From contig NZ_DATGKU010000173.1 of the NCBI RefSeq assembly GCF_035294505.1, positions 1 to 49,976 on the forward strand: DNA of 49,976 bases, read 5' to 3'. Below the pieces are notes generated by a model that ran no database searches, had not been told where the DNA came from, and worked only from the letters and a program-made list of their open reading frames with translations. This DNA is from Chthonomonas sp035294505 (lineage in GTDB: Bacteria > Armatimonadota > Chthonomonadetes > Chthonomonadales > Chthonomonadaceae). A program made the translations under genes and the position numbers. Positions 1-7,722 of the stretch are shown here, in pieces; position 1 is the stretch's first letter; every line of letters starts with the position of its first letter.

Positions 1-1
1 C

Positions 2-799
2 GGCGTCTATCTCGATATTAGCCATCGTGGAGCGGACTATATCAAGCGCAAACTGCCGAGTATGTACGAACAGTTTCACGCTCTCGGTGATGTGGATATC
101 ACCAAACAACCTATGGAGGTCTATCCAACCATCCACTATACCATGGGCGGAGTAAAAGTAGACCCTGAAACCTGCGCTACTACAGTCCCCGGGCTCTATG
201 CGGCGGGAGAGGTCGCTGCAGGACTTCATGGAGCCAACCGGCTCGGCGGCAACTCTTTATCTGATATTCTCGTCTTCGGAAAACGTGCAGGAGAACATGC
301 TGCTCTCTACGCGAAGACGGCCACCTTAGGCAAAATAGATGAGAAACAGATCGCGGAAGAGGAAGACTATCTCCTCTTACCGCTAGAGACAAAAGAGGGT
401 GAAAACCCCTACGATATCCATCGCGAGCTTCAGGATACCATGCAAAAACATGCCATGATCGCGCGAACCGAGAAGGGGCTTCTTGAAGCGCTCGAGAAGA
501 TTCAAGAGCTACAAAAACGCGCGGAACATCTTCACGTAGATGGAGATCGCTGCTTTAATCCTGGTTGGCATGCTGCTCGTGAGGTACGCTTTATGCTGAA
601 AACTTCCGAAATTATCGTACGCTGTGCTTTAGAACGCAAAGAGAGCCGTGGCGCCCAGTGGCGCCTCGACTATCCCGATCGCGATGATGCATTCTGGGGT
701 AAACATAACCTGATTGCAGTGAAAGATGGGCAACGCATTAAAATAGAGCCGCGTCCCCTGCCCGAAATGCCTGAACGATTAAAAGCGCTCTTTAAGTGA
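2..799 (+). CDS. sdhA: Succinate dehydrogenase/fumarate reductase flavoprotein subunit, C-terminal part
   Basis: Partial gene: the reading frame is open from base 2 and lacks its start. It covers about 265 C-terminal residues of the FAD-bearing subunit of complex II, which interconverts succinate and fumarate at the membrane. Visible are the HYTMGG substrate-site motif, the AAGEV...GLHGANRLGGNSL stretch that contacts FAD and holds the catalytic arginine region, and the helical capping C-terminus with DYPDRDD and the basic end typical of the family. The iron-sulfur subunit follows 52 bases downstream, so the two are probably co-transcribed. The membrane anchor gene, if any, would lie upstream of the window. 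Dehydrogenase versus reductase direction cannot be told from this fragment. Confidence 0.95.
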   Translation, partial: GVYLDISHRGADYIKRKLPSMYEQFHALGDVDITKQPMEVYPTIHYTMGGVKVDPETCATTVPGLYAAGEVAAGLHGANRLGGNSLSDILVFGKRAGEHAALYAKTATLGKIDEKQIAEEEDYLLLPLETKEGENPYDIHRELQDTMQKHAMIARTEKGLLEALEKIQELQKRAEHLHVDGDRCFNPGWHAAREVRFMLKTSEIIVRCALERKESRGAQWRLDYPDRDDAFWGKHNLIAVKDGQRIKIEPRPLPEMPERLKALFK

Positions 800-851
800 G
801 CAACGAGGCCAGAGTAAACGCTCGCACGCATTCAAACGAGGAGAAAAACCG

Positions 852-1670
852 ATGGAGAAAATTACCCTCCGTGTTTTTCGAGGAGATATCAATGGAGGCC
901 ACATGGCCTCCTACGAGGTGCCCGTACAACCAAGCATGGTTGTGCTCGACGCCATCCATTACATTCAACAGCACATTGACCCCACATTAGCCTGTCGCTG
1001 GAACTGTAAGGCGGCAAAATGCGGCTCCTGCAGCGCCGAAATAGATGGAAAACCACGCCTGATGTGCAAAACACGCGTAGACCAATTTCCCTCCGGCATT
1101 ATTACCGTCGGCCCCATGCGCACCTTCCCTCTCATTAAAGACCTCGTGACCGACGTATCCTGGAACTATCGCATCGCAGCCAAAATTCCACCCCTGCAAC
1201 CCAAACCGGAATTCGCAGGCAAACCCTTCCGCATGCAACAGGCCGATGTAGAGCGCATTCAAGAGTTCCGTAAATGCATCGAATGTTTCTTGTGTCAGGA
1301 CGTATGCCATATTCTACGCGAGCATAATCGTAAGGATGCTTTCTTTGGCCCTCGACAGATGGTTCGCATCGCTGCACTAGATATGCACCCCATGGATAAT
1401 CTCAATCGGCGAGAACAACTTCAGGGCGAAGCCGGAGTCGGAATGTGTAACATCACCAAATGCTGCACCGAAGTCTGCCCTGAGCATATTCATATTACCG
1501 ATAATGCCATCATTCCGCTGAAGGAACGCGTTGCTGACGATTACTTCGATCCCGTTACTCGTATCCTCCGACGTATCGGTGTTATTCAACACGAACCGAA
1601 GCAACCCTTAAGCAGTGTGCCCGAAAGCCAGACTCAAATTATCAGTAAAAGTCCACGCCCTGGTAAGTAA
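852..1670 (+). CDS. sdhB: Succinate dehydrogenase/fumarate reductase iron-sulfur subunit
   Basis: 272 aa, normal to slightly long for the family. It carries electrons between the flavoprotein and the quinone site. The N-terminal ferredoxin fold has the 2Fe-2S cysteines C52, C57, C60 and C72. The C-terminal domain has C142, C145, C148 and C152 for the 4Fe-4S cluster, and C199, C204/C205 and C209 around the 3Fe-4S cluster. The start is preceded by GAGGAG at good spacing. Residues after about 240 form a polar tail (SSVPESQTQ) not needed for cluster binding. The gene ends the operon; an 8-bp inverted repeat lies just downstream. Confidence 0.95.
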   Translation: MEKITLRVFRGDINGGHMASYEVPVQPSMVVLDAIHYIQQHIDPTLACRWNCKAAKCGSCSAEIDGKPRLMCKTRVDQFPSGIITVGPMRTFPLIKDLVTDVSWNYRIAAKIPPLQPKPEFAGKPFRMQQADVERIQEFRKCIECFLCQDVCHILREHNRKDAFFGPRQMVRIAALDMHPMDNLNRREQLQGEAGVGMCNITKCCTEVCPEHIHITDNAIIPLKERVADDYFDPVTRILRRIGVIQHEPKQPLSSVPESQTQIISKSPRPGK

Positions 1671-1692
1671 TTAGCCCCTCTCTTTAGGTACG

Positions 1693-1721
1693 AGCCGGCA
1701 CCATTGACAAGGCTGCCGGCT
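1693..1721. terminator. Inverted repeat between convergent sdhB and the thioesterase gene
   Basis: AGCCGGCA and TGCCGGCT form a perfect 8-bp stem around a 13-base loop. No clear U-run follows on either strand, so termination is plausible from position (between converging genes) but weakly supported. The right arm overlaps the stop codon of the minus-strand gene. Confidence 0.4.
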
Positions 1722-2148
1722 AACCTTTCCTAGGGGTCATAAATCGCTCATACAGCTCTTCGGAAAAACGTCGTGGTTTGCCGCTCGCACGCTCGATCAA
1801 CATCTGTAGCGTCTCGGCCTCTGTCAAAAGTTCCTCACCACGCCATACCTCATATCCCATTCGCAACAAACTGTGCCGACACTCCTTAGGCCATGTTCGC
1901 ACAACCACCAAGTCCTCATAATATGCCGGCTTTATAAAACGACAGTGCAGTTCCACCACGGGCATGGCGTAGCCGTCACGCTCCATCTGCGCATAATCAA
2001 TGCCTCGCTCGCGGCAAAATGTGCTTCGGGCCGCCTCAAACCATATAGGGTAGTTCGAATGGTGAACCACTCCCATCGGATCGCATTCGGCATATCGAAC
2101 GCGAATCTCAGTCTGAGAACCTCTTTCCGGTTCCATTCCTTCCTTCAT
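1720..2148 (-). CDS. Acyl-CoA thioesterase, YbgC/4-hydroxybenzoyl-CoA thioesterase family
   Basis: 142 aa, the usual length for a single hotdog domain. The N-terminal RVRYAECDPMGVVHHSNY segment is the family signature, with the catalytic aspartate in AECDPMG and the following HHSNY helix start. Such enzymes hydrolyse short or aromatic acyl-CoAs in the cytoplasm; some act with the Tol-Pal system, but no tol genes are near. An alternative ATG four codons in (start at 2136) lies just behind AAGGAAGGA and may be the true start. The gene stands alone, convergent with sdhB, and its upstream side borders the transposon remnant. Confidence 0.85.
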   Translation of the reverse strand: MKEGMEPERGSQTEIRVRYAECDPMGVVHHSNYPIWFEAARSTFCRERGIDYAQMERDGYAMPVVELHCRFIKPAYYEDLVVVRTWPKECRHSLLRMGYEVWRGEELLTEAETLQMLIERASGKPRRFSEELYERFMTPRKG

Positions 2149-2174
2149 AGAAATGTGCGCGCGGAAACCATGTC

Positions 2175-2194
2175 ACCTCGAAGCAAAGCGAGAG
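2175..2194. repeat. Short imperfect palindrome, copy 1
   Basis: A 20-base element starting CCTCGAAGC and ending GCGAGAGG, with complementary ends. An inverted, slightly longer relative lies at 2531-2552 inside the tnpB remnant (about 18 matching positions allowing two gaps). The pair flanks about 340 bases of decayed transposon DNA. No further copy was noticed in the window. Confidence 0.5.
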
Positions 2195-2263
2195 GACTCT
2201 TCGGCTTTAGCCGACAGCGGAAGCGCGCCCTCCTTTCTCTGTTGGTAGTTAGCGAATAATTGA

Positions 2264-2279
2264 GTATACTTCGGTATAC
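2264..2279. repeat. GTATAC-TTCG-GTATAC hairpin
   Basis: Two GTATAC arms around a TTCG tetraloop give a compact 6-bp hairpin just ahead of the recognisable tnpB remnant. It may be a leftover of a transposon end (IS200/IS605 ends are subterminal hairpins) or of a promoter/operator. The role is not determined. Confidence 0.35.
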
Positions 2280-2375
2280 GCGATATGTTGAGTCCAAAGG
2301 ACAAATTGAATACGTCTGGCGGTTCCACTGAAACTGCTTCCTACGCCGCAACAAGCCGAGGCACTCCGCCGCACT

Positions 2376-2720
2376 CTCGGGCATTTATCGCCTATAAGGC
2401 AGCATTGAAAGGGGTTCCTGTTCACTATGTTGACCTTCGTAATACCTCTCGCACCAACTGTGGGCATTGTGCGAAAGAGAACCGTAGAACGCAGTCTTCG
2501 TTTGTGTGCACCGCCTGCGGCTTCGAAGGCCTCTCAGCTTCGCTTTCGAGGTGACATTCCTGGCGGATGGGATTGCGGCGGGCAATATTGCCTGTCGGGC
2601 CGCCGTAAACCGGCCGTACTGCTCGGAGACCGGTGTTGCATCGAGAGCACAGCGGGTGCGCCAGAGCAAAGCCGCAGCCTTTAGGCGTGCGGTAGTTTAC
2701 GGTTGGTTCGACTCCAGTTC
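2376..2720 (+). pseudogene. Decayed TnpB (IS200/IS605-type) C-terminal remnant
   Basis: One frame reads AFIAYKAALKGVPVHYVD, then NTSRTNCGHCAKENRR and FVCTACGFEG, which match the end of the RuvC-like domain and the zinc ribbon of TnpB. After CGFE the frame shifts, and the next frame gives FEVTFLADGIAAGNIACRAA followed by VNRPYC, the normal TnpB end. Decay signs: no recognisable N-terminal two thirds, the first knuckle cysteine of the ribbon missing (RTNCGH where RTCPxCGH is usual), and a roughly 22-base palindromic insert that breaks the frame at about 2531-2552. The tail runs to the 3' end of the minus-strand kinase gene. No tnpA or intact ends are seen. Confidence 0.75.
2531..2552. repeat. 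Short imperfect palindrome, copy 2, inserted in the tnpB remnant
   Basis: A 22-base element starting CCTCTCAGC and ending TTTCGAGG; the outer CCTC/GAGG and inner AGC/GCT can pair. It is an inverted relative of the element at 2175-2194. Removing about 22 bases here would restore a continuous TnpB frame from CGFE to VTFLADG, so it looks like an insertion or local duplication. Confidence 0.5.
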
Positions 2721-3887
2721 CGCATCGTAGGCAGAATGAACACGTACCGGAATGCGTATGAGAAAGACATTGCCGCCATGGTCTTCATCGGCTTTCACCT
2801 CTAGCCTTCCTTGATGCAATTCGATATAACGACAGGCTAATGAGAGACCGAAATCCCATTCCAGACCTCCTACACCATTAGGCTCCTGCTCCACCGAAAG
2901 CCCGTAGATGGCAGAAAGCTTTTGTTGGGGAACGGGCGCAGCAGAATCCTTCACCAGAATAGTAAGTTCCTGCTCCGTCACCTGAGCGTTTAGCCTGACG
3001 CTCCCCTCCTTTCTACTTGAGCGCAGGCTCCCAAGTATCATCTGATAGACAATATGTCGAACAAGGCTCTCATCGGCGATAATCCAAGGTAAAGGAGAGT
3101 CCAAATCAGACTCGAGTTGCACACCCTGTCGCTGAGCTAAGGGCTTCAGCATTGCGACGATCTCCCTTAGGGAGACGTTCAGATCGAAGAGTCGTGGGTG
3201 CAGCTCCCTCCTTTCATCCTGCACTCTCAGCAGGTCGAAGAGATTATCGAGTATCTCTTGCAGATGGAGAGAGGCGTGATAGATATGCCCAAGTGCAGTT
3301 TGTTGCGCTTCGTTTAACGGTCCATAAGTCTCCTCCTGCAAAAGCTCTGTAAAACCTAGCAAAGTCGTAAGCGGGGCACGGGCATCATGGGAAGCGTTCG
3401 AGAGGAATCGCATAAGCCGATGACGCCTTACCACTTCCGAGTCACGAAGGGCGATCTCTTTTGCCTCACTTTTATGCAAGCGTAGCGAAGCAATACGCAA
3501 GAGGAACTCGTTGATGTGGGCCGCGTACTGATAGGAGGCCAGTTCCCCACCCTCAGGCATCTCACAAAGATATTTCATAACCAACCGCTCGAGCACCTTG
3601 AAACAAGTGCTCAAATCGCCCCATGCAAGCGGCATGTCCGCGATCTTCCCCGCTAGCAGTCCCTCTTCTTCCGCCACCGGTTCTGAAGACTGTTGTAGCA
3701 GATGGGTTTGCACAATACAGTCATGGATTTGAAGGACCATCCGTCGCAGTTCACCACGAGGCCCAATCAGAGAAGGGTCTAAATGCCACAAAATTCGACT
3801 GACCTCTTGGCCCCATTCGTTCAGCAGTTTACGACGATGGGATAAAAGCCATTGGGCTGCGACCTCATTTGGTGCAACGTTCTGCAT
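2697..3887 (-). CDS. Sensor histidine kinase-like protein with degenerate ATP-binding motifs
   Basis: About 396 aa, no membrane segment seen, so probably cytoplasmic. The first 150 residues are a helical, unassigned region; then comes a HisKA domain with SNASHDARAPLTTL (phospho-acceptor His about residue 167), then a HATPase-like domain. The N-box reads VYQMILGSLRSS, with glycine where the Mg/ATP-binding asparagine is expected, and the G1 box reads VKDSAAPVP without its glycines; the last G-box (GLEWDFGLSLACRYIELHQGRL) is fair. It may be a weak kinase or a pseudokinase. No response regulator is adjacent. The chosen ATG at 3887 has AGG at 8 bases; an ATG at 3893 is possible. It follows the OmpH-like gene closely. 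Confidence 0.8.
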   Translation of the reverse strand: MQNVAPNEVAAQWLLSHRRKLLNEWGQEVSRILWHLDPSLIGPRGELRRMVLQIHDCIVQTHLLQQSSEPVAEEEGLLAGKIADMPLAWGDLSTCFKVLERLVMKYLCEMPEGGELASYQYAAHINEFLLRIASLRLHKSEAKEIALRDSEVVRRHRLMRFLSNASHDARAPLTTLLGFTELLQEETYGPLNEAQQTALGHIYHASLHLQEILDNLFDLLRVQDERRELHPRLFDLNVSLREIVAMLKPLAQRQGVQLESDLDSPLPWIIADESLVRHIVYQMILGSLRSSRKEGSVRLNAQVTEQELTILVKDSAAPVPQQKLSAIYGLSVEQEPNGVGGLEWDFGLSLACRYIELHQGRLEVKADEDHGGNVFLIRIPVRVHSAYDAELESNQP

Positions 3888-3899
3888 GGACATGACCTG

Positions 3900-4574
3900 T
3901 TAATGTTTCTTCTGTAAGGCCTGAATAACGTCGTTGGTGATATCGTTGTCGGAATAAACGAGGGTATCGGCACTCCATACCTCATGAATACCTTTTTTCT
4001 TCGCTACCTCGGCGACCACGTTGCGCAACTGCTCTAACTGGTCTTTGCGGCAATCGTCTACCGATTGAAGCGCCTTATCGCTAAGCTCCTTGTCAATGCC
4101 CGGCAACACGTCCTGCACATACTGCTGCTGACGCGCCTGCAGCGTCTGCAGCGTGGTGCGGTCGGCCGGAGTTAGCTCCTTATCCGGCTTGGTAATGAGA
4201 GAATTTAACTGTGCACTGCGCTGATCGGAAAGGTTCTGCAGCTCCTTTATGCGTGCCTGCTGCGCCGGGGTTGGATTGTCTAAAGTAATAAGATGTAAAA
4301 ACTCACCCAACTCTTCCGGGGTTAGAAAAGCCACGCGTCTTGCCAAGCGCGACTGATCGGCTGCTTTCAGCATGGCATCCTGATACTTCTGCTCAACAAT
4401 GGTAGGCGCATCCGAAGCCTCATAGACTCGCTGCATATCTACCCTTGCAATGTCGGATCGAAGCAGTGGCGATGAGGTGCCCTGATTATCTCCGGCGTTA
4501 ACACGAAGCCCTCCCGCCGCAATCAACAGTGCAAGCGTAAACGCACCTATATGTAAGAACGTCGTTCCCTTCAC
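3900..4574 (-). CDS. OmpH/Skp-like secreted coiled-coil protein
   Basis: 224 aa from a GTG start at 4574, chosen because GGAGGA lies 6 bases upstream and because the product then opens with a clean signal peptide (MKGTTFLHIGAFTLALLIAAGG, cut near VNAG). Longer in-frame starts would overlap purN. The mature part has IARVDMQRVYEASDAPTI, then a long charged helical region rich in Q, L and K, then a C-terminal segment (VVAEVAKKKGIHEVWSADTLVYSDNDITNDVIQ) like the end of Skp family chaperones. Skp proteins hold unfolded outer-membrane proteins in the periplasm, consistent with a double-membrane cell. The usual bamA neighbour is absent. It lies between purN and the kinase on the same strand. Confidence 0.7.
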   Translation of the reverse strand: MKGTTFLHIGAFTLALLIAAGGLRVNAGDNQGTSSPLLRSDIARVDMQRVYEASDAPTIVEQKYQDAMLKAADQSRLARRVAFLTPEELGEFLHLITLDNPTPAQQARIKELQNLSDQRSAQLNSLITKPDKELTPADRTTLQTLQARQQQYVQDVLPGIDKELSDKALQSVDDCRKDQLEQLRNVVAEVAKKKGIHEVWSADTLVYSDNDITNDVIQALQKKH

Positions 4575-4600
4575 TCCGATTCCTCCTTCACTCGTATGAC

Positions 4601-5260
4601 TTAAGGATGATACGTAACCACCCGTCGCCCTTCCACACGCAACCACCTCGACGTGCGTATTTCCACAGCCTCCACATAGGCCCTATGCTCTTCGGGTAAA
4701 AGTCGCGCAGCCAGCGTCTCCGGCGTATCCTCATCCAACACCGGTATCGCACGCTGCACGAGAATAGGTCCCGTATCGTAATCATTATCCACAAAATGAA
4801 CGGTGCAACCGGTCACCTTCATGCCGCTTTCGATGACGGCCTCATGAACCCGTTTTCCATACATTCCCTTCCCACCAAACAGCGGCAGCAATGCCGGATG
4901 GATGTTAAGCACGCAATAGGGATACGCTGCCACCACAGGCTCAGGAAGCCGAAGGAGGTAGCCCGCTAAACAGACCAAGTTAATCGCATATCGGCGCAGA
5001 ATACGCAGGAGCGCCTCGGCATAGGCCTCTTCTTGCCCCTCGTACTTTCTTGGCGAAACAACGTGAACAGGCACTCCGGCGTCGCGTGCTCGTGCCAACG
5101 CGGGGGCCTCTGCACGTGTTCCAACCACAACCTGAACCTCACCACGGATTCGTTGCTCCATACAGGCATCTAGCAGCGCCTGCATGTTGCTGCCTCGCGC
5201 TTCTCCCGACACCAAGACCGCTATCTGCGCCTCCCCTAAAGGCTCTAAAATCTCCGTCAA
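4601..5260 (-). CDS. purN: Phosphoribosylglycinamide formyltransferase
   Basis: 219 aa, normal length. Transfers the formyl group of 10-formyl-tetrahydrofolate to GAR in purine synthesis. The N-terminal phosphate-binding loop (VLVSGEARGSNMQALLDA) differs slightly from the usual SGxGSN by an extra two residues. The catalytic set N119, H121 (LNIHPALLPLF) and D162 (VDNDYDTGPIL) is present. The start is TTG at 5260 with GGGGGT eight bases ahead; no better ATG is in frame. Other pur genes are not nearby. The OmpH-like gene starts 26 bases after its stop. Confidence 0.93.
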   Translation of the reverse strand: MTEILEPLGEAQIAVLVSGEARGSNMQALLDACMEQRIRGEVQVVVGTRAEAPALARARDAGVPVHVVSPRKYEGQEEAYAEALLRILRRYAINLVCLAGYLLRLPEPVVAAYPYCVLNIHPALLPLFGGKGMYGKRVHEAVIESGMKVTGCTVHFVDNDYDTGPILVQRAIPVLDEDTPETLAARLLPEEHRAYVEAVEIRTSRWLRVEGRRVVTYHP

Positions 5261-5393
5261 GCCAGCTTACCCCCATTTGAGTTCTCACTATCAACGCGTG
5301 ATCACCCGTTCTATTAGACACTTCTTAGAACGCTGTGTTGGAAGATTCTAGCGCATCCACAGGCCAATTTGTGCAGATGAAACCACCCTGTGC

Positions 5394-5399
5394 TATAAT
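5394..5399 (+). promoter_or_regulatory. Extended -10 promoter element
   Basis: TGTGCTATAAT gives a perfect TATAAT with an upstream TG, 70 bases before the zinc-ribbon membrane protein gene. A -35 hexamer is poor (TTGTGC at 19 bases). The same TGTGCTATAAT string recurs at 38991-39001 ahead of the ATP synthase genes. Confidence 0.5.
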
Positions 5400-5468
5400 G
5401 ATCGGGGTAAGGGCTATTTGGGCAAGTAAAGGCTTCCCTCAATTTGGGTGAGGAGATAGGTTCTGACG

Positions 5469-6584
5469 ATGATCTGCAAACACTGCGGCATGGAAAGCAC
5501 CACCACCGATCGATGTAGCGTCTGTGGGCTTCCTCTACAATCGCCTCAAGAAACCGCAGAACAAACCACCGCGGAGGTTACTAAAGAGAGCGAGCCTGAG
5601 GCCGATTCTACGGCCGCGTCACCTCCCAAGAAGGAGATTATTAAAGCTCATCGTCCCGCTCCCGCCATCGTTCCCCCAGCCAAAAAACACTCCGCTCCCG
5701 CCTTTGGTGCCGCCAAACACACCCCTCCTCCTGCCGTTCCTCCTCCGTCGCGTCGCCTGGCCTCCCTATCGGAGATTCTGGAATCGAAATCTACTACCGA
5801 CAGCATACCGGCACCGGCCTACTCCAATAAGGCACCCGATCCTCTCGCCTCTGTTCTTGCCAACCTGAAGCTCCCACAAAAAGAAACAACAGATACTCAA
5901 GCTACTCCTCCTAACGATAACACCCTAACACCAACCGAGACCGCTCTGCCAACCGCTTCTATCGTTCCGTCTCAACCACCTGCACCCGTTGAGTCGGCAC
6001 CTGCAACAACTCCTCAACAGGAGCCATCTCAACCCACGCAACCAACTCCGCGCCCAACTGCGGCGGAAGAGTTGGAGGCCTATGCCCCGCCCAACCCATG
6101 GCCGATCACGGCACGTTATGCCGCAGTGCTTGCCTTACTGCTCGCCTTTGCCGGGCTGTTCCCCCTCTACCAAAAAAATCTGTTTTGGGCTCCCATGCTG
6201 CTCGCGCAATTTCTTGGAGGTCTCTTGTTGCCCGTTATGCGCGTTGTTCCATGGTTCGATGAAGACCCTGACGATCTTCCCCTGGCCATCGGCCTGATCT
6301 TCTTTTTCGGCCCTCTCATCGGCCTCGTCGTCTACAGTATCATCTCCTTGTTACGGCATAACACCAACCCTGGCCTCGTGGGTTGTCTCATCGTAGGCAG
6401 CCTGTCGCTCCTCGTTGTTCAGCCGGCGTGGTTAGGTCACCTAGATGCGCAATGGCTTGCTCCCTTCGCCGGAGTACAAACAAATCCCCTTTTGCTCATC
6501 GCTCACCTCGCCATGGGCTGGTCACCCATCGTGGTTATCATTGGCTGGATATTTGCCGGCGTCTTCCATAAACTGTACGAGTGA
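5469..6584 (+). CDS. Zinc-ribbon, proline-rich linker, multi-pass membrane protein
   Basis: 371 aa, not recognised as a named family. Residues 1-23 (CKHCGMESTTTDRCSVCG) form a CxxC-x10-CxxC zinc ribbon. Residues 25-200 are a low-complexity linker rich in P, A, T and E. From about 210 to the end there are four or five hydrophobic segments (such as ARYAAVLALLLAFAGLFPLY and AIGLIFFFGPLIGLVVYSIISLL). This layout suggests a cytoplasmic metal-binding head tethered to a membrane domain. It has its own likely promoter and stands upstream of cheB in the same direction, 79 bases apart. Function unknown. Confidence 0.75.
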   Translation: MICKHCGMESTTTDRCSVCGLPLQSPQETAEQTTAEVTKESEPEADSTAASPPKKEIIKAHRPAPAIVPPAKKHSAPAFGAAKHTPPPAVPPPSRRLASLSEILESKSTTDSIPAPAYSNKAPDPLASVLANLKLPQKETTDTQATPPNDNTLTPTETALPTASIVPSQPPAPVESAPATTPQQEPSQPTQPTPRPTAAEELEAYAPPNPWPITARYAAVLALLLAFAGLFPLYQKNLFWAPMLLAQFLGGLLLPVMRVVPWFDEDPDDLPLAIGLIFFFGPLIGLVVYSIISLLRHNTNPGLVGCLIVGSLSLLVVQPAWLGHLDAQWLAPFAGVQTNPLLLIAHLAMGWSPIVVIIGWIFAGVFHKLYE

Positions 6585-6663
6585 AGCAGCCTACTCAAGA
6601 ATCCTCTCTACCTAGCCTACAATAAAGCAGAATTCACTGCGTCAGGTAGAGGCCTCCCTCCTT

Positions 6664-7722
6664 ATGGACAAACGAATCCGTGTTCTTATCGTGGATGATA
6701 GTGCCCTTATGCGCCTTTTGCTTGCCAAACTGCTTACCTTCGATCCGCAGATTGAAGTGGTGGGTACTGCTTCTGACCCGCTTCAGGCCTCTCAAAAAAT
6801 TGAGGAACTCTCCCCTGACGTGATCACACTCGACGTGGAGATGCCCCACATGGATGGGCTTACTTTCCTGGCCAACCTTATGAAAGCACATCCCATCCCC
6901 GTGGTTATGGTCTCCTCTCTAACTCAACACGGATGCGAAACGACGATCAGAGCGCTTGAGCTTGGAGCAGTAGATTTCTTCCCAAAACCTACTCTACAAC
7001 AGCTCAACACATCAAACACTGCGGCCCTAGAGTTGCTCACAAAAGTGAAGACCGCTGCATCTGCCCGTGTCGTTACTCAGGTAGAAAACCCATCCAAGGC
7101 TCTCGCTGCGAGACTGGCGCCTCAGCAGCTCATGCATCAAGTGATTCTCATCGGCGCCTCTACCGGTGGCACGGAGGCCATACGCGAAATCCTCACCTCG
7201 CTCCCCCCTAACATTCCCGGCATCGTCATGGTGCAACATATGCCTCCCGGCTTCACGGCCTCATTCGCCCAGCGCTTAGATAAACTGTGCGCCTTTCGTG
7301 TAAAGGAGGCACAAGACGGCGATAGGGTTCAGCCAGGTCTTGCCCTGCTCGCTCCAGGCGATTTTCAAACCACCCTGCATCGCAATTACACCGGCTATCA
7401 TGTGCAGGTACAAAAATCCGAGCCGGTAAATCGGCACCGCCCTTCTGTAGATGCTCTTTTCAACTCGGCCGCCGAGAGCGCCAAGGCCAACTCCATCGCC
7501 GTACTGCTTACCGGTATGGGAGAAGATGGGGCGCGTGGACTTTATCAATTACGACAAGCCGGAGCCTTTACCATCGCGCAAGATGAGGCAACAAGTGTGG
7601 TTTTCGGCATGCCGCGAGCCGCCATTGCGCTCGGTGCCGCTGAGTTCGTCCTCCCTCTGCCCCGCATCGCACGAGAGATCATTCGCCTGCTAGAGAGCAT
7701 GCAACGCCCTATGAGTGCTTAA
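6664..7722 (+). CDS. cheB: CheB-type protein-glutamate methylesterase with receiver domain
   Basis: 352 aa, full length. The receiver domain (1-110) has D11, D12, phospho-acceptor D57 and K108. The C-terminal methylesterase domain (about 155-350) has the catalytic S166 (LIGASTGGTEAI), H192 (VQHMPPGF) and D288 (TGMGEDGARGL). The enzyme removes methyl groups, or deamidates glutamines, on chemoreceptors after phosphorylation by CheA. No other chemotaxis gene is in the window, so it is an orphan copy or part of a dispersed system. Its 3' end overlaps the convergent TPR gene by four bases. Confidence 0.92.
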   Translation: MDKRIRVLIVDDSALMRLLLAKLLTFDPQIEVVGTASDPLQASQKIEELSPDVITLDVEMPHMDGLTFLANLMKAHPIPVVMVSSLTQHGCETTIRALELGAVDFFPKPTLQQLNTSNTAALELLTKVKTAASARVVTQVENPSKALAARLAPQQLMHQVILIGASTGGTEAIREILTSLPPNIPGIVMVQHMPPGFTASFAQRLDKLCAFRVKEAQDGDRVQPGLALLAPGDFQTTLHRNYTGYHVQVQKSEPVNRHRPSVDALFNSAAESAKANSIAVLLTGMGEDGARGLYQLRQAGAFTIAQDEATSVVFGMPRAAIALGAAEFVLPLPRIAREIIRLLESMQRPMSA

